The notes under the pieces are model-generated. The model had not been told where the DNA came from. It did not search any database and saw nothing but the letters and a program-made list of their open reading frames with translations. DNA of 64,000 nucleotides from Roseibium sp. (GTDB lineage Bacteria > Pseudomonadota > Alphaproteobacteria > Rhizobiales > Stappiaceae): positions 1 through 64,000 of the forward strand of contig JAEPNV010000006.1 in assembly GCA_017643215.1 (NCBI GenBank), in the 5' to 3' direction. The stretch's first letter is position 1. Each line of letters opens with the position of its first letter. Below are positions 9,296 to 17,319 of the stretch, in pieces. The position numbers and the translations under genes were made by a program.

Positions 9296-9813
9296 AGCGT
9301 GCGTTGATCCTTGCTGTCCTGGCTTTTATGTTTGCCGGACAAATCAGCCTGCCAGCGGCGGCGGCGGAAGGTTCGAACTTGGCCTCCATGGCCGGAACCT
9401 GGTCCGGCGAGGGTTTTGTGCGCCAACGCAGTTTCGACGAGAAACAGCGCGTGAAATGCAAGATCCGGGTGACGCTTGCCGGCGCAGACCGGACCAAGAT
9501 CAACGGACGCTGCGCGACGGCCGCCCGGTCCCACAAAGTCGCAATGGAAATCACCACATCGGGAAGCGGAAATCGGGTGTCGTCGGTCGGCAGTGTGTCC
9601 GGCAGCGCCCAGCCTTTTGTGTTCAATGGCCGCCGGAACCGGACCGGATTTACACTCTATCTCGCCGAACCGATAAAGCAGAACGGGCGGACCATTACGT
9701 CCAGAACGTCGATCCTGTTGCCTGACCGCGCAACCCTGTCCATCTCCCAGATCGTTCAGGACATGGTTACCGGTCAGAAAATCGATGCCATGCGCATTAC
9801 GCTTACAAGATAA
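9292..9813 (+). CDS. secreted protein of unknown function
   Basis: 173 residues with a clear Sec signal peptide (residues 1-25, cleavage after AAA). The mature part starts LASMAGTWSGEGFV and looks like an all-beta, lipocalin-like barrel domain with two cysteines (in KCKI and RCAT). I do not recognise a named family. Its ATG overlaps the RND exporter stop (ATGA), so the two are translationally coupled. A periplasmic partner of the exporter is a reasonable guess. A strong terminator-like hairpin follows at 9855. Confidence 0.75.
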   Translation: MKRALILAVLAFMFAGQISLPAAAAEGSNLASMAGTWSGEGFVRQRSFDEKQRVKCKIRVTLAGADRTKINGRCATAARSHKVAMEITTSGSGNRVSSVGSVSGSAQPFVFNGRRNRTGFTLYLAEPIKQNGRTITSRTSILLPDRATLSISQIVQDMVTGQKIDAMRITLTR

Positions 9814-9854
9814 CTCCGCGCTATTGCTCGCGGTCCGCGGACCTCGCACCAACA

Positions 9855-9889
9855 GAAAAACCCACGGGCCGGCGGCAAGCGGGTTTTTC
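9855..9889 (+). terminator. rho-independent terminator
   Basis: GAAAAACCC (9855-9863) pairs with GGGTTTTTC (9881-9889), a 9-bp stem ending in a T-run, 40 bases after the stop codon of the SRPBCC-RND-secreted-protein set. The A-run on the other side could let it work for leftward transcription too. Confidence 0.7.
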
Positions 9890-10010
9890 AGATCATCGGC
9901 GCATCAATTTAAAACCGGGACTCCGATCATTGCCGCAGAATCAGCTCCATGAAGACGTCGTCACCGGTGCCGCCGAGGATGATGAGGGCACCGAAGCCGT
10001 CTTAATCCTC

Positions 10011-10355
10011 TCAGGGATTGGATTTGCAGGAATTGGCCGGGACAGCGATGCCGCCAATTGTGGCATTGCCTCCCGAACAATTGCAGGCCGTCGTGCTGGT
10101 GACCGGATTTCCTTCGGTGCACAGAGCTTGCGATGTCAGTGGTTGACTACAAGATGCGCCGGCTCCGCTCGCCGAACAGGTCAAAGGTCCGCGCCCGGCA
10201 ACCGATGACTGGCAAGACGCGGAGCAACCGGTCGCCAGGGCCATTGGCGTGAAGGCAATCGGCTCCGTTGGGTCTGATTTTTCTGCCGCGAATGCGCTGT
10301 TTGAAAGGAAAACGAGACTGAGTGCGATGAATGCTGTCTTCAGTATTTGTGTCAT
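10011..10355 (-). CDS. small secreted cysteine-rich protein, unknown
   Basis: 114 residues. The signal peptide covers residues 1-23 (LKTAFIALSLVFLSNSAFAA). The mature chain of about 90 residues has eight cysteines, six of them arranged as CSASC, TC, SC, LC and the CNC pair, with many Ser, Gly and Ala. This suggests four disulphides in the periplasm or outside the cell. ATG 10355 is chosen because GGAGGA lies 9 bases upstream; an upstream in-frame start at 10394 would spoil the signal peptide. The region ahead (10380-10450) is far more AT-rich than its surroundings and probably holds the promoter. I do not recognise the family. Confidence 0.65.
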   Translation of the reverse strand: MTQILKTAFIALSLVFLSNSAFAAEKSDPTEPIAFTPMALATGCSASCQSSVAGRGPLTCSASGAGASCSQPLTSQALCTEGNPVTSTTACNCSGGNATIGGIAVPANSCKSNP

Positions 10356-10509
10356 AACAGAACGTCCTCCCAGACCGGACTGAATGACATTCATTATACC
10401 ATATATTGCATGTTATATCGATATGCGCGCAAAAGTTAAAATATACAATCCAAAAGGTTGGATAAAGGTGTCTGCTGGTCGAGTGCTTGCGGGAAGGTCC
10501 GTCACTGAC

Positions 10510-10544
10510 AAAAAATAACCCGCCAACCTGCCGGTCAGCGGGCT
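10510..10544 (-). terminator. terminator of fumarase gene
   Basis: On the minus strand AGCCCGC pairs with GCGGGTT (one G-T pair) and is followed by ATTTTTT. It lies about 50 bases past the fumarase stop codon and separates that gene from the cysteine-rich protein gene. Confidence 0.65.
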
Positions 10545-10592
10545 TTACCGTTTGGTGGCAGAAGACAATGACTGTCTTCAAGGTCGGGCCAT

Positions 10593-12230
10593 CTATCCCA
10601 GGTTCAGCTCCTTGAAAAAATCGTTGCCCTTGTCGTCGATGACAATGAAGGCCGGGAAGTCCTCGACCTCGATCCGCCAGATCGCCTCCATGCCGAGATC
10701 CTCGAACTCCACGACCTCGACCTTCTTGATGCAATCCTGGGCCAGGCGCGCGGCCGGCCCGCCGATGGAGCCGAGATAAAATCCGCCATGGGCCTGGCAG
10801 GCCCGGCGCACCTGGGCCGAGCGGTTGCCCTTGGCCAGCATCACCATGGAGCCGCCGGCGGCCTGGAACTGGTCGACAAAGGCATCCATGCGGCCCGCGG
10901 TCGTCGGTCCGAACGAGCCGGACGGCATGCCCTCCGGCGTCTTGGCCGGGCCGGCGTAGTAAATCGGATGGTTCTTGAAATAATCCGGCAGTGGCTCGCC
11001 GGCTTCCAGCTTGGCGCGCAGCCGTGCATGGGCGGCATCGCGCGCCACGATCAGCGTGCCGGTCAGCGACAGCCGGGTCTTGATCGGGTGGCGGGTGAGT
11101 TCGGCAAGGATTTCCGGCATTGGCCGGGAAAGATCGATCTTGACCACCTTGTCGGACAAGTGATCGTCGGTCACTTCCGGCAAATACTTTTCCGGATGCA
11201 TTTCAAGCTGTTCCAGGAAAATCCCGTCCTTGGTGATCTTGCCGACCGCCTGCCGGTCGGCCGAGCAGGAGACCGCAAGGCCGATCGGCAGCGAGGCGCC
11301 GTGGCGCGGCAGTCGGATCACCCGGACATCATGGCAGAAGTATTTGCCGCCGAACTGGGCGCCGACGCCGGTCGCCTGGGTCAGTTTGTGGATTTCCGCC
11401 TCAAGCTCCGTGTCGCGGAACGCGTGGCCGAGTTCGGACCCGGCCGTCGGAAGGCCGTCCAGATAACGCGCGGAGGCAAGCTTGGCGGTCTTGAGGGTCA
11501 TTTCCGCGCTCGTGCCGCCGATCACGACCGCCAGATGATAGGGCGGGCAGGCGGCGGTGCCGAGCGTGAGGATCTTTTCCTTCAGGAAGTCGACCAGCCG
11601 GTCATGGGTCAACAAAGACGGCGTGCCTTGAAACAGGAACGTCTTGTTGGCCGATCCGCCGCCCTTGGCCATGAACAGGAATTTATAGGAATCCTCGCCG
11701 TCCGCGTAGAGTTCGATCTGCGCGGGCATGTTGTTCTTGGTGTTCTTTTCCTCGAACATGGAGATCGGCGCGAGCTGCGAATAGCGCAGGTTCTTCTTGA
11801 AATAAGCGTCCCGGGCGCCTTCGCCGAGCGCGGCCTCGTCCGATCCGTCCGTCCAGATCCGGCGGCCCTTCTTGCCCATGATGATGGCGGTGCCGGTGTC
11901 CTGGCACATGGGCAGCACGCCGTGGGAGGCGATGTTGGCGTTTTTCAAGAGATCGAAGGCAACGAACTTGTCGTTCTCGGTCGCCTCCGGATCGTCGAGG
12001 ATCGTTTTGAGCTGCGCCAGATGACCGGGCCTCAGGAAGTGGTTGATGTCCTTGAAGGCTTCCTCGGCCAGAAGGCGCAGGCCCTCCGGCGCGACCATCA
12101 AGACCTCCTCGCCGTTGAACATTGCGGTCGATACAAAGTCGGAGGTCAGCTTGCGGTAGGGCGTGGTGTCGCCGCCTTGCGGGAAGAGGGCGCCGTGCTG
12201 ATAGGCGGGCGGGGTAAGGGGAGCATTCAT
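10593..12230 (-). CDS. fumA: class I (iron-sulfur) fumarate hydratase
   Basis: 545 residues. It interconverts fumarate and malate in the TCA cycle. The three cysteines expected to hold the [4Fe-4S] cluster are visible: Cys109 (PMCQDTGT), Cys228 (AACPPYH) and Cys322 (SCSADRQ), each shifted by four from the E. coli FumA positions. The C-terminal fumarase domain is intact ([20 protein letters not shown]). Start ATG 12230 matches family length and has AAAAGG about 11 bases before it. It lies downstream of the yceI/cytochrome b561 operon but is separated from it by a terminator. Class I fumarase is oxygen-sensitive. Confidence 0.95.
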   Translation of the reverse strand: MNAPLTPPAYQHGALFPQGGDTTPYRKLTSDFVSTAMFNGEEVLMVAPEGLRLLAEEAFKDINHFLRPGHLAQLKTILDDPEATENDKFVAFDLLKNANIASHGVLPMCQDTGTAIIMGKKGRRIWTDGSDEAALGEGARDAYFKKNLRYSQLAPISMFEEKNTKNNMPAQIELYADGEDSYKFLFMAKGGGSANKTFLFQGTPSLLTHDRLVDFLKEKILTLGTAACPPYHLAVVIGGTSAEMTLKTAKLASARYLDGLPTAGSELGHAFRDTELEAEIHKLTQATGVGAQFGGKYFCHDVRVIRLPRHGASLPIGLAVSCSADRQAVGKITKDGIFLEQLEMHPEKYLPEVTDDHLSDKVVKIDLSRPMPEILAELTRHPIKTRLSLTGTLIVARDAAHARLRAKLEAGEPLPDYFKNHPIYYAGPAKTPEGMPSGSFGPTTAGRMDAFVDQFQAAGGSMVMLAKGNRSAQVRRACQAHGGFYLGSIGGPAARLAQDCIKKVEVVEFEDLGMEAIWRIEVEDFPAFIVIDDKGNDFFKELNLG

Positions 12231-12304
12231 CGCAACAGGCCTTTTGGACTGGCAGGCGCGCGGCCGGAGCTGCGCGCGCTGGTGGAAGGGACTGCCCTTC
12301 TCAT

Positions 12305-12342
12305 AAGGCAAAAGGGCCGGCAACGCCAAGCGCTCCGGCCCT
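12305..12342 (-). terminator. terminator of the yceI-b561 operon
   Basis: On the minus strand AGGGCCGG (12335-12342) pairs perfectly with CCGGCCCT (12313-12320) and is followed by a short T-run. It starts about 28 bases past the last yceI stop codon. Confidence 0.6.
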
Positions 12343-12369
12343 CACAATTCGGTTGCCGCGGGGAATTCC

Positions 12370-12927
12370 CTACCGGTTGGCGGTCAGATCGAAGGTGACC
12401 GTGACCGCAGCCGCCACCTGGTCAAGCCCGACGCCTTCTCCGACGCCGAACACGGTCCGGTCCAGGGTGGCGGTGCCCTTCGCCTGCGCCGTGTCGCCGT
12501 CAATCTCCAGCGTGAAGGTCAGCGTGACGGGCTGGCTGATGCCGCGGATCCTCACCGTGCCGTCGGCCACGTAGGTGTTGCCGTCGACCAGGCGCACGTC
12601 CGTTGATGTGAACTCGGCCGCCGGAAACTGGCCGGCGGCGAACCACTGATCCCCGGGCAGCATGCCATCCAATTGACCAATGCCGGTTGTTGTGGTCGCG
12701 GTCTGGATTTCGGCGCTGATTTCCGCCGCTTCCGGGGCGTCCGGGTCGAATTCGATGGCGGCCGTCCAGTCGGTGAATTGACCGGCGACCAGGTTTTCAC
12801 CCTGGGCGACTTCAAATCCGAGGCGGCTGGTGTCCGGGTCAACGGTCCAGGCGCTGGCAACGGCCGCGGCCGGCATAAGCAACAATGGGGCGGCAAAGAG
12901 CGCCGCGGACAAGCGGGTCGTCAACAT
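12370..12927 (-). CDS. YceI family periplasmic protein (second copy)
   Basis: 185 residues, signal peptide at 1-25 (cleavage after VASA). The mature part opens WTVDPDTSRLGFEVAQG, the hallmark of the YceI lipocalin-like fold, and has the closing FGVGEGVGLDQVAAAVTVTF segment. YceI proteins bind polyisoprenoid or similar amphiphilic molecules. Third gene of a yceI - cytochrome b561 - yceI operon, 41 bp after the cytochrome gene. The longer frame to 13305 is rejected because it overlaps the cytochrome gene and hides the signal peptide. Confidence 0.9.
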   Translation of the reverse strand: MLTTRLSAALFAAPLLLMPAAAVASAWTVDPDTSRLGFEVAQGENLVAGQFTDWTAAIEFDPDAPEAAEISAEIQTATTTTGIGQLDGMLPGDQWFAAGQFPAAEFTSTDVRLVDGNTYVADGTVRIRGISQPVTLTFTLEIDGDTAQAKGTATLDRTVFGVGEGVGLDQVAAAVTVTFDLTANR

Positions 12928-12968
12928 GGCGATGGGTCCTATCGGTTGTTTTTTGTTGGGACGGCGGA

Positions 12969-13553
12969 TCAGCCGCCGTCCCGGGCCGGGACTGTGGACA
13001 CCATACGCCGCAGTGTGGCGTCCCGATTGATGAAATGGTGTTTCAGCGCGGCCGCCACATGCACGGCCACCAGGGCGATCATGAACCAGGCGAGGTAAAA
13101 GTGGGCGGTCTTGAAGACGCCTTCGGCCTGTTCCTTCGTGCCGAGCGCTTCGGGGATCGGCAGGTGCGGAATGTTCAACACGTTGAAAACAACGGTCGGA
13201 ATGTTCCACGGCGAGGCGGAGACCATCAGCCACCCGGTTGCCGGCATCAAGAACAACAGCGCGTAAAGCCCGGTATGGCCAAGATGGGCGGCCAGCCGCT
13301 CCCACGGTTTCATGCCCTCCGGGAGTTTGGGTGCCGGATTGATCAGGCGCCAGCCGAGACGCAGCACGACCAGGCTCAAGACCACAAAGCCGAAGGATTT
13401 GTGAAGCTGATAGAGCCGGAAGGTCAGCGGATCGGTCTGCGGCAGGCTGGTCATGTAGAGGCCCACGGCCAGCATGCCGAGGATCAGGAGCGCCATGGTC
13501 CAGTGAAACGCGATGGCGACATACCCGTATCCGGTCGCGGTGTTGCGGATCAT
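12969..13553 (-). CDS. cytochrome b561 (YceJ/CybB type)
   Basis: 194 residues with four predicted membrane helices. Haem-ligand histidines are expected in AIAFHWTMALL (helix 1), LYQLHKSFGF (helix 2), and in the later HFYLAWFMIALVAVHVAAALKHH stretch. The family takes electrons from the quinone pool. Start ATG 13553 has AAGGAG 7-8 bases before it. As in E. coli yceJ-yceI, it sits in one operon with YceI proteins, here one on each side, which suggests that the b-type cytochrome and the quinone/isoprenoid-binding YceI proteins work together. Confidence 0.93.
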   Translation of the reverse strand: MIRNTATGYGYVAIAFHWTMALLILGMLAVGLYMTSLPQTDPLTFRLYQLHKSFGFVVLSLVVLRLGWRLINPAPKLPEGMKPWERLAAHLGHTGLYALLFLMPATGWLMVSASPWNIPTVVFNVLNIPHLPIPEALGTKEQAEGVFKTAHFYLAWFMIALVAVHVAAALKHHFINRDATLRRMVSTVPARDGG

Positions 13554-13612
13554 TGCACTCTCCTTTTGTGGAGCCGGGGCAGCCGGTCCCGTTCGAGGGA
13601 CCGGCCCCACCG

Positions 13613-14197
13613 TCAGTTGGTGGTCGTTACCGCCAGGGTTTCAGTATGGAACGTCACGGTGATCTCGTCGCCGACAAATGGAACGAAGCTGTCCATGCCG
13701 TAGTCGGAGCGTTTGACCACGGTGGTCACCTTGAAGCCGACGGCCGGTTTCTTGGCCATCGGATGTTCCCCCATCGCCGTGACGTCGACCGTCAGGGTCG
13801 CCGGCTTGGTGATGTCCTTGATGGTCAGGTCACCGGTCACCTCGAGCTGGTTCTCACCGACCTGTTCGACCGCAGTGCTCTTGAAGGTCGCTTGCGGGAA
13901 CTTGGCGGCATCAAAAAAGTCCGGGCTCTTCAAATGTGTGTCGCGCTCGCCCCAGAACGTGTCGAGACTGTCGATCTCAATGGTGATTTCAATCGAGGAA
14001 TTGGCGGGTGTGTCCGTGTCGATCAACAGCGTCGCGTCCCATTCGCCGAACCTTCCGTCCGTGGTGGAAAACCCGAGATGGTCATAGGTGAACGACAGGT
14101 TGGAATGCGATTTGTCGAAGTCATATGCGACAGGCTCGGCGAACGCGGCGCCGGTCAGCAGCGACAAGGCAAAGGCGGAGGAAGCAAGGCGAAACAT
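13613..14197 (-). CDS. YceI family periplasmic protein (first copy)
   Basis: 194 residues, signal peptide 1-20 (ends AAFAEP). The mature part has YDFDKSHSNLSFTYDHLGFS, the strand pattern DATLLIDTDTP, and the FWGERDTHLKSPDFFD segment typical of YceI. Start ATG 14197 has AAAGGA upstream. First gene of the leftward operon with cytochrome b561 and a second, clearly different YceI paralog. Confidence 0.92.
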   Translation of the reverse strand: MFRLASSAFALSLLTGAAFAEPVAYDFDKSHSNLSFTYDHLGFSTTDGRFGEWDATLLIDTDTPANSSIEITIEIDSLDTFWGERDTHLKSPDFFDAAKFPQATFKSTAVEQVGENQLEVTGDLTIKDITKPATLTVDVTAMGEHPMAKKPAVGFKVTTVVKRSDYGMDSFVPFVGDEITVTFHTETLAVTTTN

Positions 14198-14534
14198 GGT
14201 TGGTCCTTTGAATGTGAACGTTGGGCCGGCGCCCGGTCCCGAACGCCATGTCCCCAACGTAAGAACTTGCGGGGCTGTGACAATTTGACTGACTGTCCAT
14301 CAGGTCTGAACAATGTGCAGACCGTCCGGCGCATTGGATCGGGGCACGTAGGACGGGGAGATGGTCCGGCAAGACGGCCGCACCGGTCTTGCCGACCGAC
14401 AGACCCAGGCCGAGGCCCATCCGGTGTCATTTTTTCATCAAGCAAATCAGGCAGTCGTGTATAGACGCCCATGAAAGATCGCGCCCGCCGGATTGACCGG
14501 ACCGAGGCGCCCGCCGGAGGAAAGAGGCCAACCC
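14198..14534. other. intergenic region between divergent genes
   Basis: 337 bp between the leftward yceI operon and the rightward glycerophosphodiesterase gene. It should contain both promoters. I see no gene and no strong repeat; the stretch around 14255-14320 is slightly less GC-rich. Confidence 0.4.
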
Positions 14535-15257
14535 ATGAAGACCGCGCGTATCGTTGCCCATCGGGGCGCGTGCCTGACTGCTCCTGAAAACACGCTCGCG
14601 TCGCTTGAGGCCGCGATCGCGCTTGGCGCGGAGGTGGTCGAGTTCGACATCCGCACCAGCCGCGACGGGGTGCTTTATGTGTTTCACGACGAAACCGTGG
14701 AGCGGACCACGAACGGCGCTGGACGGCTCGCCGACATGTTCTCCAGCGAGATCGACCTGCTGGATGCCGGGTCCTGGTTCGGCGCTGGCCATGCCGGCGA
14801 ACGGGTGCCGCGTCTGGAGACGTTCCTTGACGCGTGCGCCGGGCGGATCGCGACCTACGCGGAAATCAAGGATGCCGATCCGGCCGCCGTGCGCGATATG
14901 CTCGCCGCGCGCGGTCTTTTGGCCGAAGCCTGGACCTTCTCCTTCGATCAGGCGATCCGCGCCGCGACCCGGGCCCAGGTGCCGGATTTCCGGCGGATGG
15001 TGCTCTTTCCGCAAGTCGGATCGGTCGCCGCGGCCGTTGCCCTGGACGCGTCGATCCTGGAATTTCACCTCGGCGACCTCACGGCCGACCGTGTCGCGGA
15101 GGCCAAGGCCGCCGGCCTGATCACCCAGATGTTTTATGCCGGCGCGGACGAGGACGTGTTCGAGCACGCGGTCCGCTGCGGCGTTGAACAGATGAACATT
15201 GACCACATCGCCGTGTTCCGACGTGTCGAGGCCAGGGTCCACGCCCAGGCGGCGTAG
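14535..15257 (+). CDS. glycerophosphodiester phosphodiesterase
   Basis: 240 residues, a compact single GDPD domain. It splits glycerophosphodiesters into glycerol-3-phosphate and an alcohol. Key motifs: VAHRGACLTAPENT (catalytic His and the Asn-Thr), VVEFDIRTSRDGVLYVFHDE (metal-binding Glu/Asp and second catalytic His), and YAEIKD (metal-binding Glu). No signal peptide, so probably cytoplasmic. Start 14535 places AGAGG 7-8 bases upstream. The sulfotransferase gene follows after 67 bp. Confidence 0.93.
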   Translation: MKTARIVAHRGACLTAPENTLASLEAAIALGAEVVEFDIRTSRDGVLYVFHDETVERTTNGAGRLADMFSSEIDLLDAGSWFGAGHAGERVPRLETFLDACAGRIATYAEIKDADPAAVRDMLAARGLLAEAWTFSFDQAIRAATRAQVPDFRRMVLFPQVGSVAAAVALDASILEFHLGDLTADRVAEAKAAGLITQMFYAGADEDVFEHAVRCGVEQMNIDHIAVFRRVEARVHAQAA

Positions 15258-15324
15258 CGGCATCCGCTTCGGTGGGTGCCGGCGGCCAATGTCGTCGCGT
15301 GATGCCACGAGTGCTTTGGAAACG

Positions 15325-16086
15325 ATGACGACCGACCGCTCCTACATCATCTGTACCTCTCCGCGCAGCGGCAGCACGCTGTTGTGCAAACTGCTGAAGG
15401 CCACCGGCATAGCCGGAGATCCCGACTCCTATTTCCACGAGCCCTCGATTGCCAGATGGCAAGCGTATTTGGGAATGACGCCGGACCCGGTGGCGTCCGA
15501 GCGTAAGGTTTTGGCGGCGGTTTTCCAGGCGGCGGTTGAGCGGGGACGCGGCGATAGCGGCGTCTTCGGATTGCGGCTGCAACGGCACAGTTTTAAGTTC
15601 TTTGTCGAAAAGCTCGCGGTTCTGCACCCGCGGCCGCGCGGCGATCTTGAGCGTCTGCAGGCCGCCTTTGGACGCATTCTGTTCATCCACCTGACCCGAA
15701 CCGACAAGGTCCAGCAGGCGGTCTCCTATGTGAAAGCCAAGCAGACCGGCCTGTGGCACAAAGCGCCGGACGGCACGGAGCTGGAGCGGCTGTCTCCGCC
15801 ACGCGGGCCGGTCTACGACGCAGAGCATCTGCGGTCCTGCTACGACCGGTTTGTGGCCGATGATGTGGGCTGGAACGCGTGGTTCGATGCGCTCGGCGTG
15901 ACGCCGCTGCGCCTGACCTATGAACAAGTGTCCGGCAATCCGCGCGCGGCTTTGGAGGACGTGCTGGACGGTCTCGGATTGGACCGGGCCGCCGCTGAGG
16001 GCATTGTGCCCGGCGTTGCAAAGCTCGCCGATGCCACCAATCGGGAGTGGGAGACCCGGTTTCGTCAAGACCTTGGTCTGTCATGA
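15325..16086 (+). CDS. Stf0-type sulfotransferase
   Basis: 253 residues. The N-terminal SYIICTSPRSGSTLLCKLL is the 5'-PSB loop of the Stf0 sulfotransferase family, which takes sulfate from PAPS; the best-known member makes trehalose-2-sulfate in mycobacteria. The motif RILFIHLTRTDKVQQAVSY is the usual 3'-phosphate-binding region, and the C-terminal LTYEQVSGNPRAAL is also typical. The acceptor is unknown: a glycolipid or surface glycan is plausible. Start 15325 was preferred over 15289 because it gives the standard N-terminus. It probably forms a transcript with the GDPD gene upstream. Confidence 0.88.
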   Translation: MTTDRSYIICTSPRSGSTLLCKLLKATGIAGDPDSYFHEPSIARWQAYLGMTPDPVASERKVLAAVFQAAVERGRGDSGVFGLRLQRHSFKFFVEKLAVLHPRPRGDLERLQAAFGRILFIHLTRTDKVQQAVSYVKAKQTGLWHKAPDGTELERLSPPRGPVYDAEHLRSCYDRFVADDVGWNAWFDALGVTPLRLTYEQVSGNPRAALEDVLDGLGLDRAAAEGIVPGVAKLADATNREWETRFRQDLGLS

Positions 16087-16163
16087 CCCCGGGGCCAGGG
16101 TTTAAAAAATCAAAGATCGTCAAGGGGCGGCCGTGACCGCCCTCCTGACCCTCATGGGCCTCG

Positions 16164-17186
16164 TCAGATCACATGGGATCCGAAATTGCGGGCCGTGTCG
16201 TGGAAGACCGCGTGGAGGTGCTGCGGCTGGTTGAAGAGGGTGGCGAACTCGATCAAAAGGTCAGGGCCGGTCAGCCGGTAATAGACCGACCCGTCAAGGT
16301 CCTCGCCGCCCCAGGCAAACCGCACGCCAGACAAATCCGATCTGTACAGGAACCGGGCCTGCCGATCCGCCAGGGGCCCGGGCAGGACGTCGGTCGTGTA
16401 GACCTCGATCAGCCGCGCGGCCATATCGGCTTGCTGCTGCGTCAGGTCGCCCAGCGGCACGCCGGCCGCCTCGGCCGCGATCCGGCCTTCCCCGCCGCGC
16501 GTTGAGCGGATGTTTCCAGGCGATCCGGACCAGACAAGGGCGCCGCGCCGGTTTGCCCCGGAAAGATCCTGAAACAGCCGCCGGCCCAGCACTTCTTCCT
16601 CCTTCAGCACCACCAGCCCGCGATGGGGCCCGGACGGAACCGTGTTGGGTTCGGAGGAAAACGCGCTTGGGGTCGTTGAGACGATCTCATCGTCCTTCAT
16701 CGTGAAGGTCAGCGACAGATGGTGGCCTTCCCAGCGCCAGGACCAGGCGCCGGTTGCCGACGGTGTGCCGTAGATCTGCAGGCTGAAGCGCTCGCGGTTG
16801 CGGTCAGGCGATCCCTTGCCCCATTCGTCCCTGAGGATGTCCTGCTGGAGCATGATGTTCATGGCTTTTTCCAGGCCGGAGCGGCTTGTGCCGGTGCTCA
16901 ACAGATCAAGCGCCAATTCTTTTTGGGCCGGGGTCATCTGTTCCAGCGCAAGGCCGGGGGCGCGGCGCGAGCCGAGCATGAAGTTCCAGGCCCGCCGGTT
17001 GCGATCATCGAAGGCGAACAGGGCGGCTGCGCGCTGCCGCTCGTCCAAGGTGTTTGTGAGCGCGGTTGCGCGCTCGCGCATCAAGGCACCGGATGTGCCG
17101 GACTGCGCGGCGCCTTGCTTGGGCAGCACCGTGGCAAATCCGACGATGGCGCCGGCGGAAAGCAGCGTGCGGCGGTCGATCGTCAT
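16164..17186 (-). CDS. DUF3500 domain protein with Tat-like leader
   Basis: 340 residues. The leader contains DRRTLLSAGAIVGFATV, a twin-arginine-type signal, with cleavage near GAAQS. The remainder matches the DUF3500 family as I recall it: a WRWEGHHLSLTFT segment in the middle and HLHAVFHDTARNFG near the C-terminus. The family function is unknown. AAAGGG lies 9 bases before the ATG. It is convergent with the sulfotransferase gene and lies after the succinate-semialdehyde dehydrogenase gene on the same strand. Confidence 0.82.
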   Translation of the reverse strand: MTIDRRTLLSAGAIVGFATVLPKQGAAQSGTSGALMRERATALTNTLDERQRAAALFAFDDRNRRAWNFMLGSRRAPGLALEQMTPAQKELALDLLSTGTSRSGLEKAMNIMLQQDILRDEWGKGSPDRNRERFSLQIYGTPSATGAWSWRWEGHHLSLTFTMKDDEIVSTTPSAFSSEPNTVPSGPHRGLVVLKEEEVLGRRLFQDLSGANRRGALVWSGSPGNIRSTRGGEGRIAAEAAGVPLGDLTQQQADMAARLIEVYTTDVLPGPLADRQARFLYRSDLSGVRFAWGGEDLDGSVYYRLTGPDLLIEFATLFNQPQHLHAVFHDTARNFGSHVI

Positions 17187-17319
17187 GGCCTGACCCTTTC
17201 ACCAAACCCGTTCCCGTTAAGGTGGGTCGGCTCGTGGATCAGACAACTCAAATCGGCGCGAGGCCGGACCGTTAACCTATGCGTTCGCGCGCGAGGATGG
17301 GGAGGGGAGCGCGGCCGCC

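Noticed and set aside
9930-10001. 24-codon tail in the same frame as the cysteine-rich protein, after TGA and TAA stops, reading DGFGALIILGGTGDDVFMEL
   Set aside because: The hydrophobic beta-like pattern suggests an old 3' remnant, but it is short, has no start and lies behind two stops.
10788-12398. 536-codon open frame on the plus strand across the fumarase gene
   Set aside because: It is the antisense shadow of a fully recognisable fumarase; its translation is Arg/Gly/His-rich with no family features.
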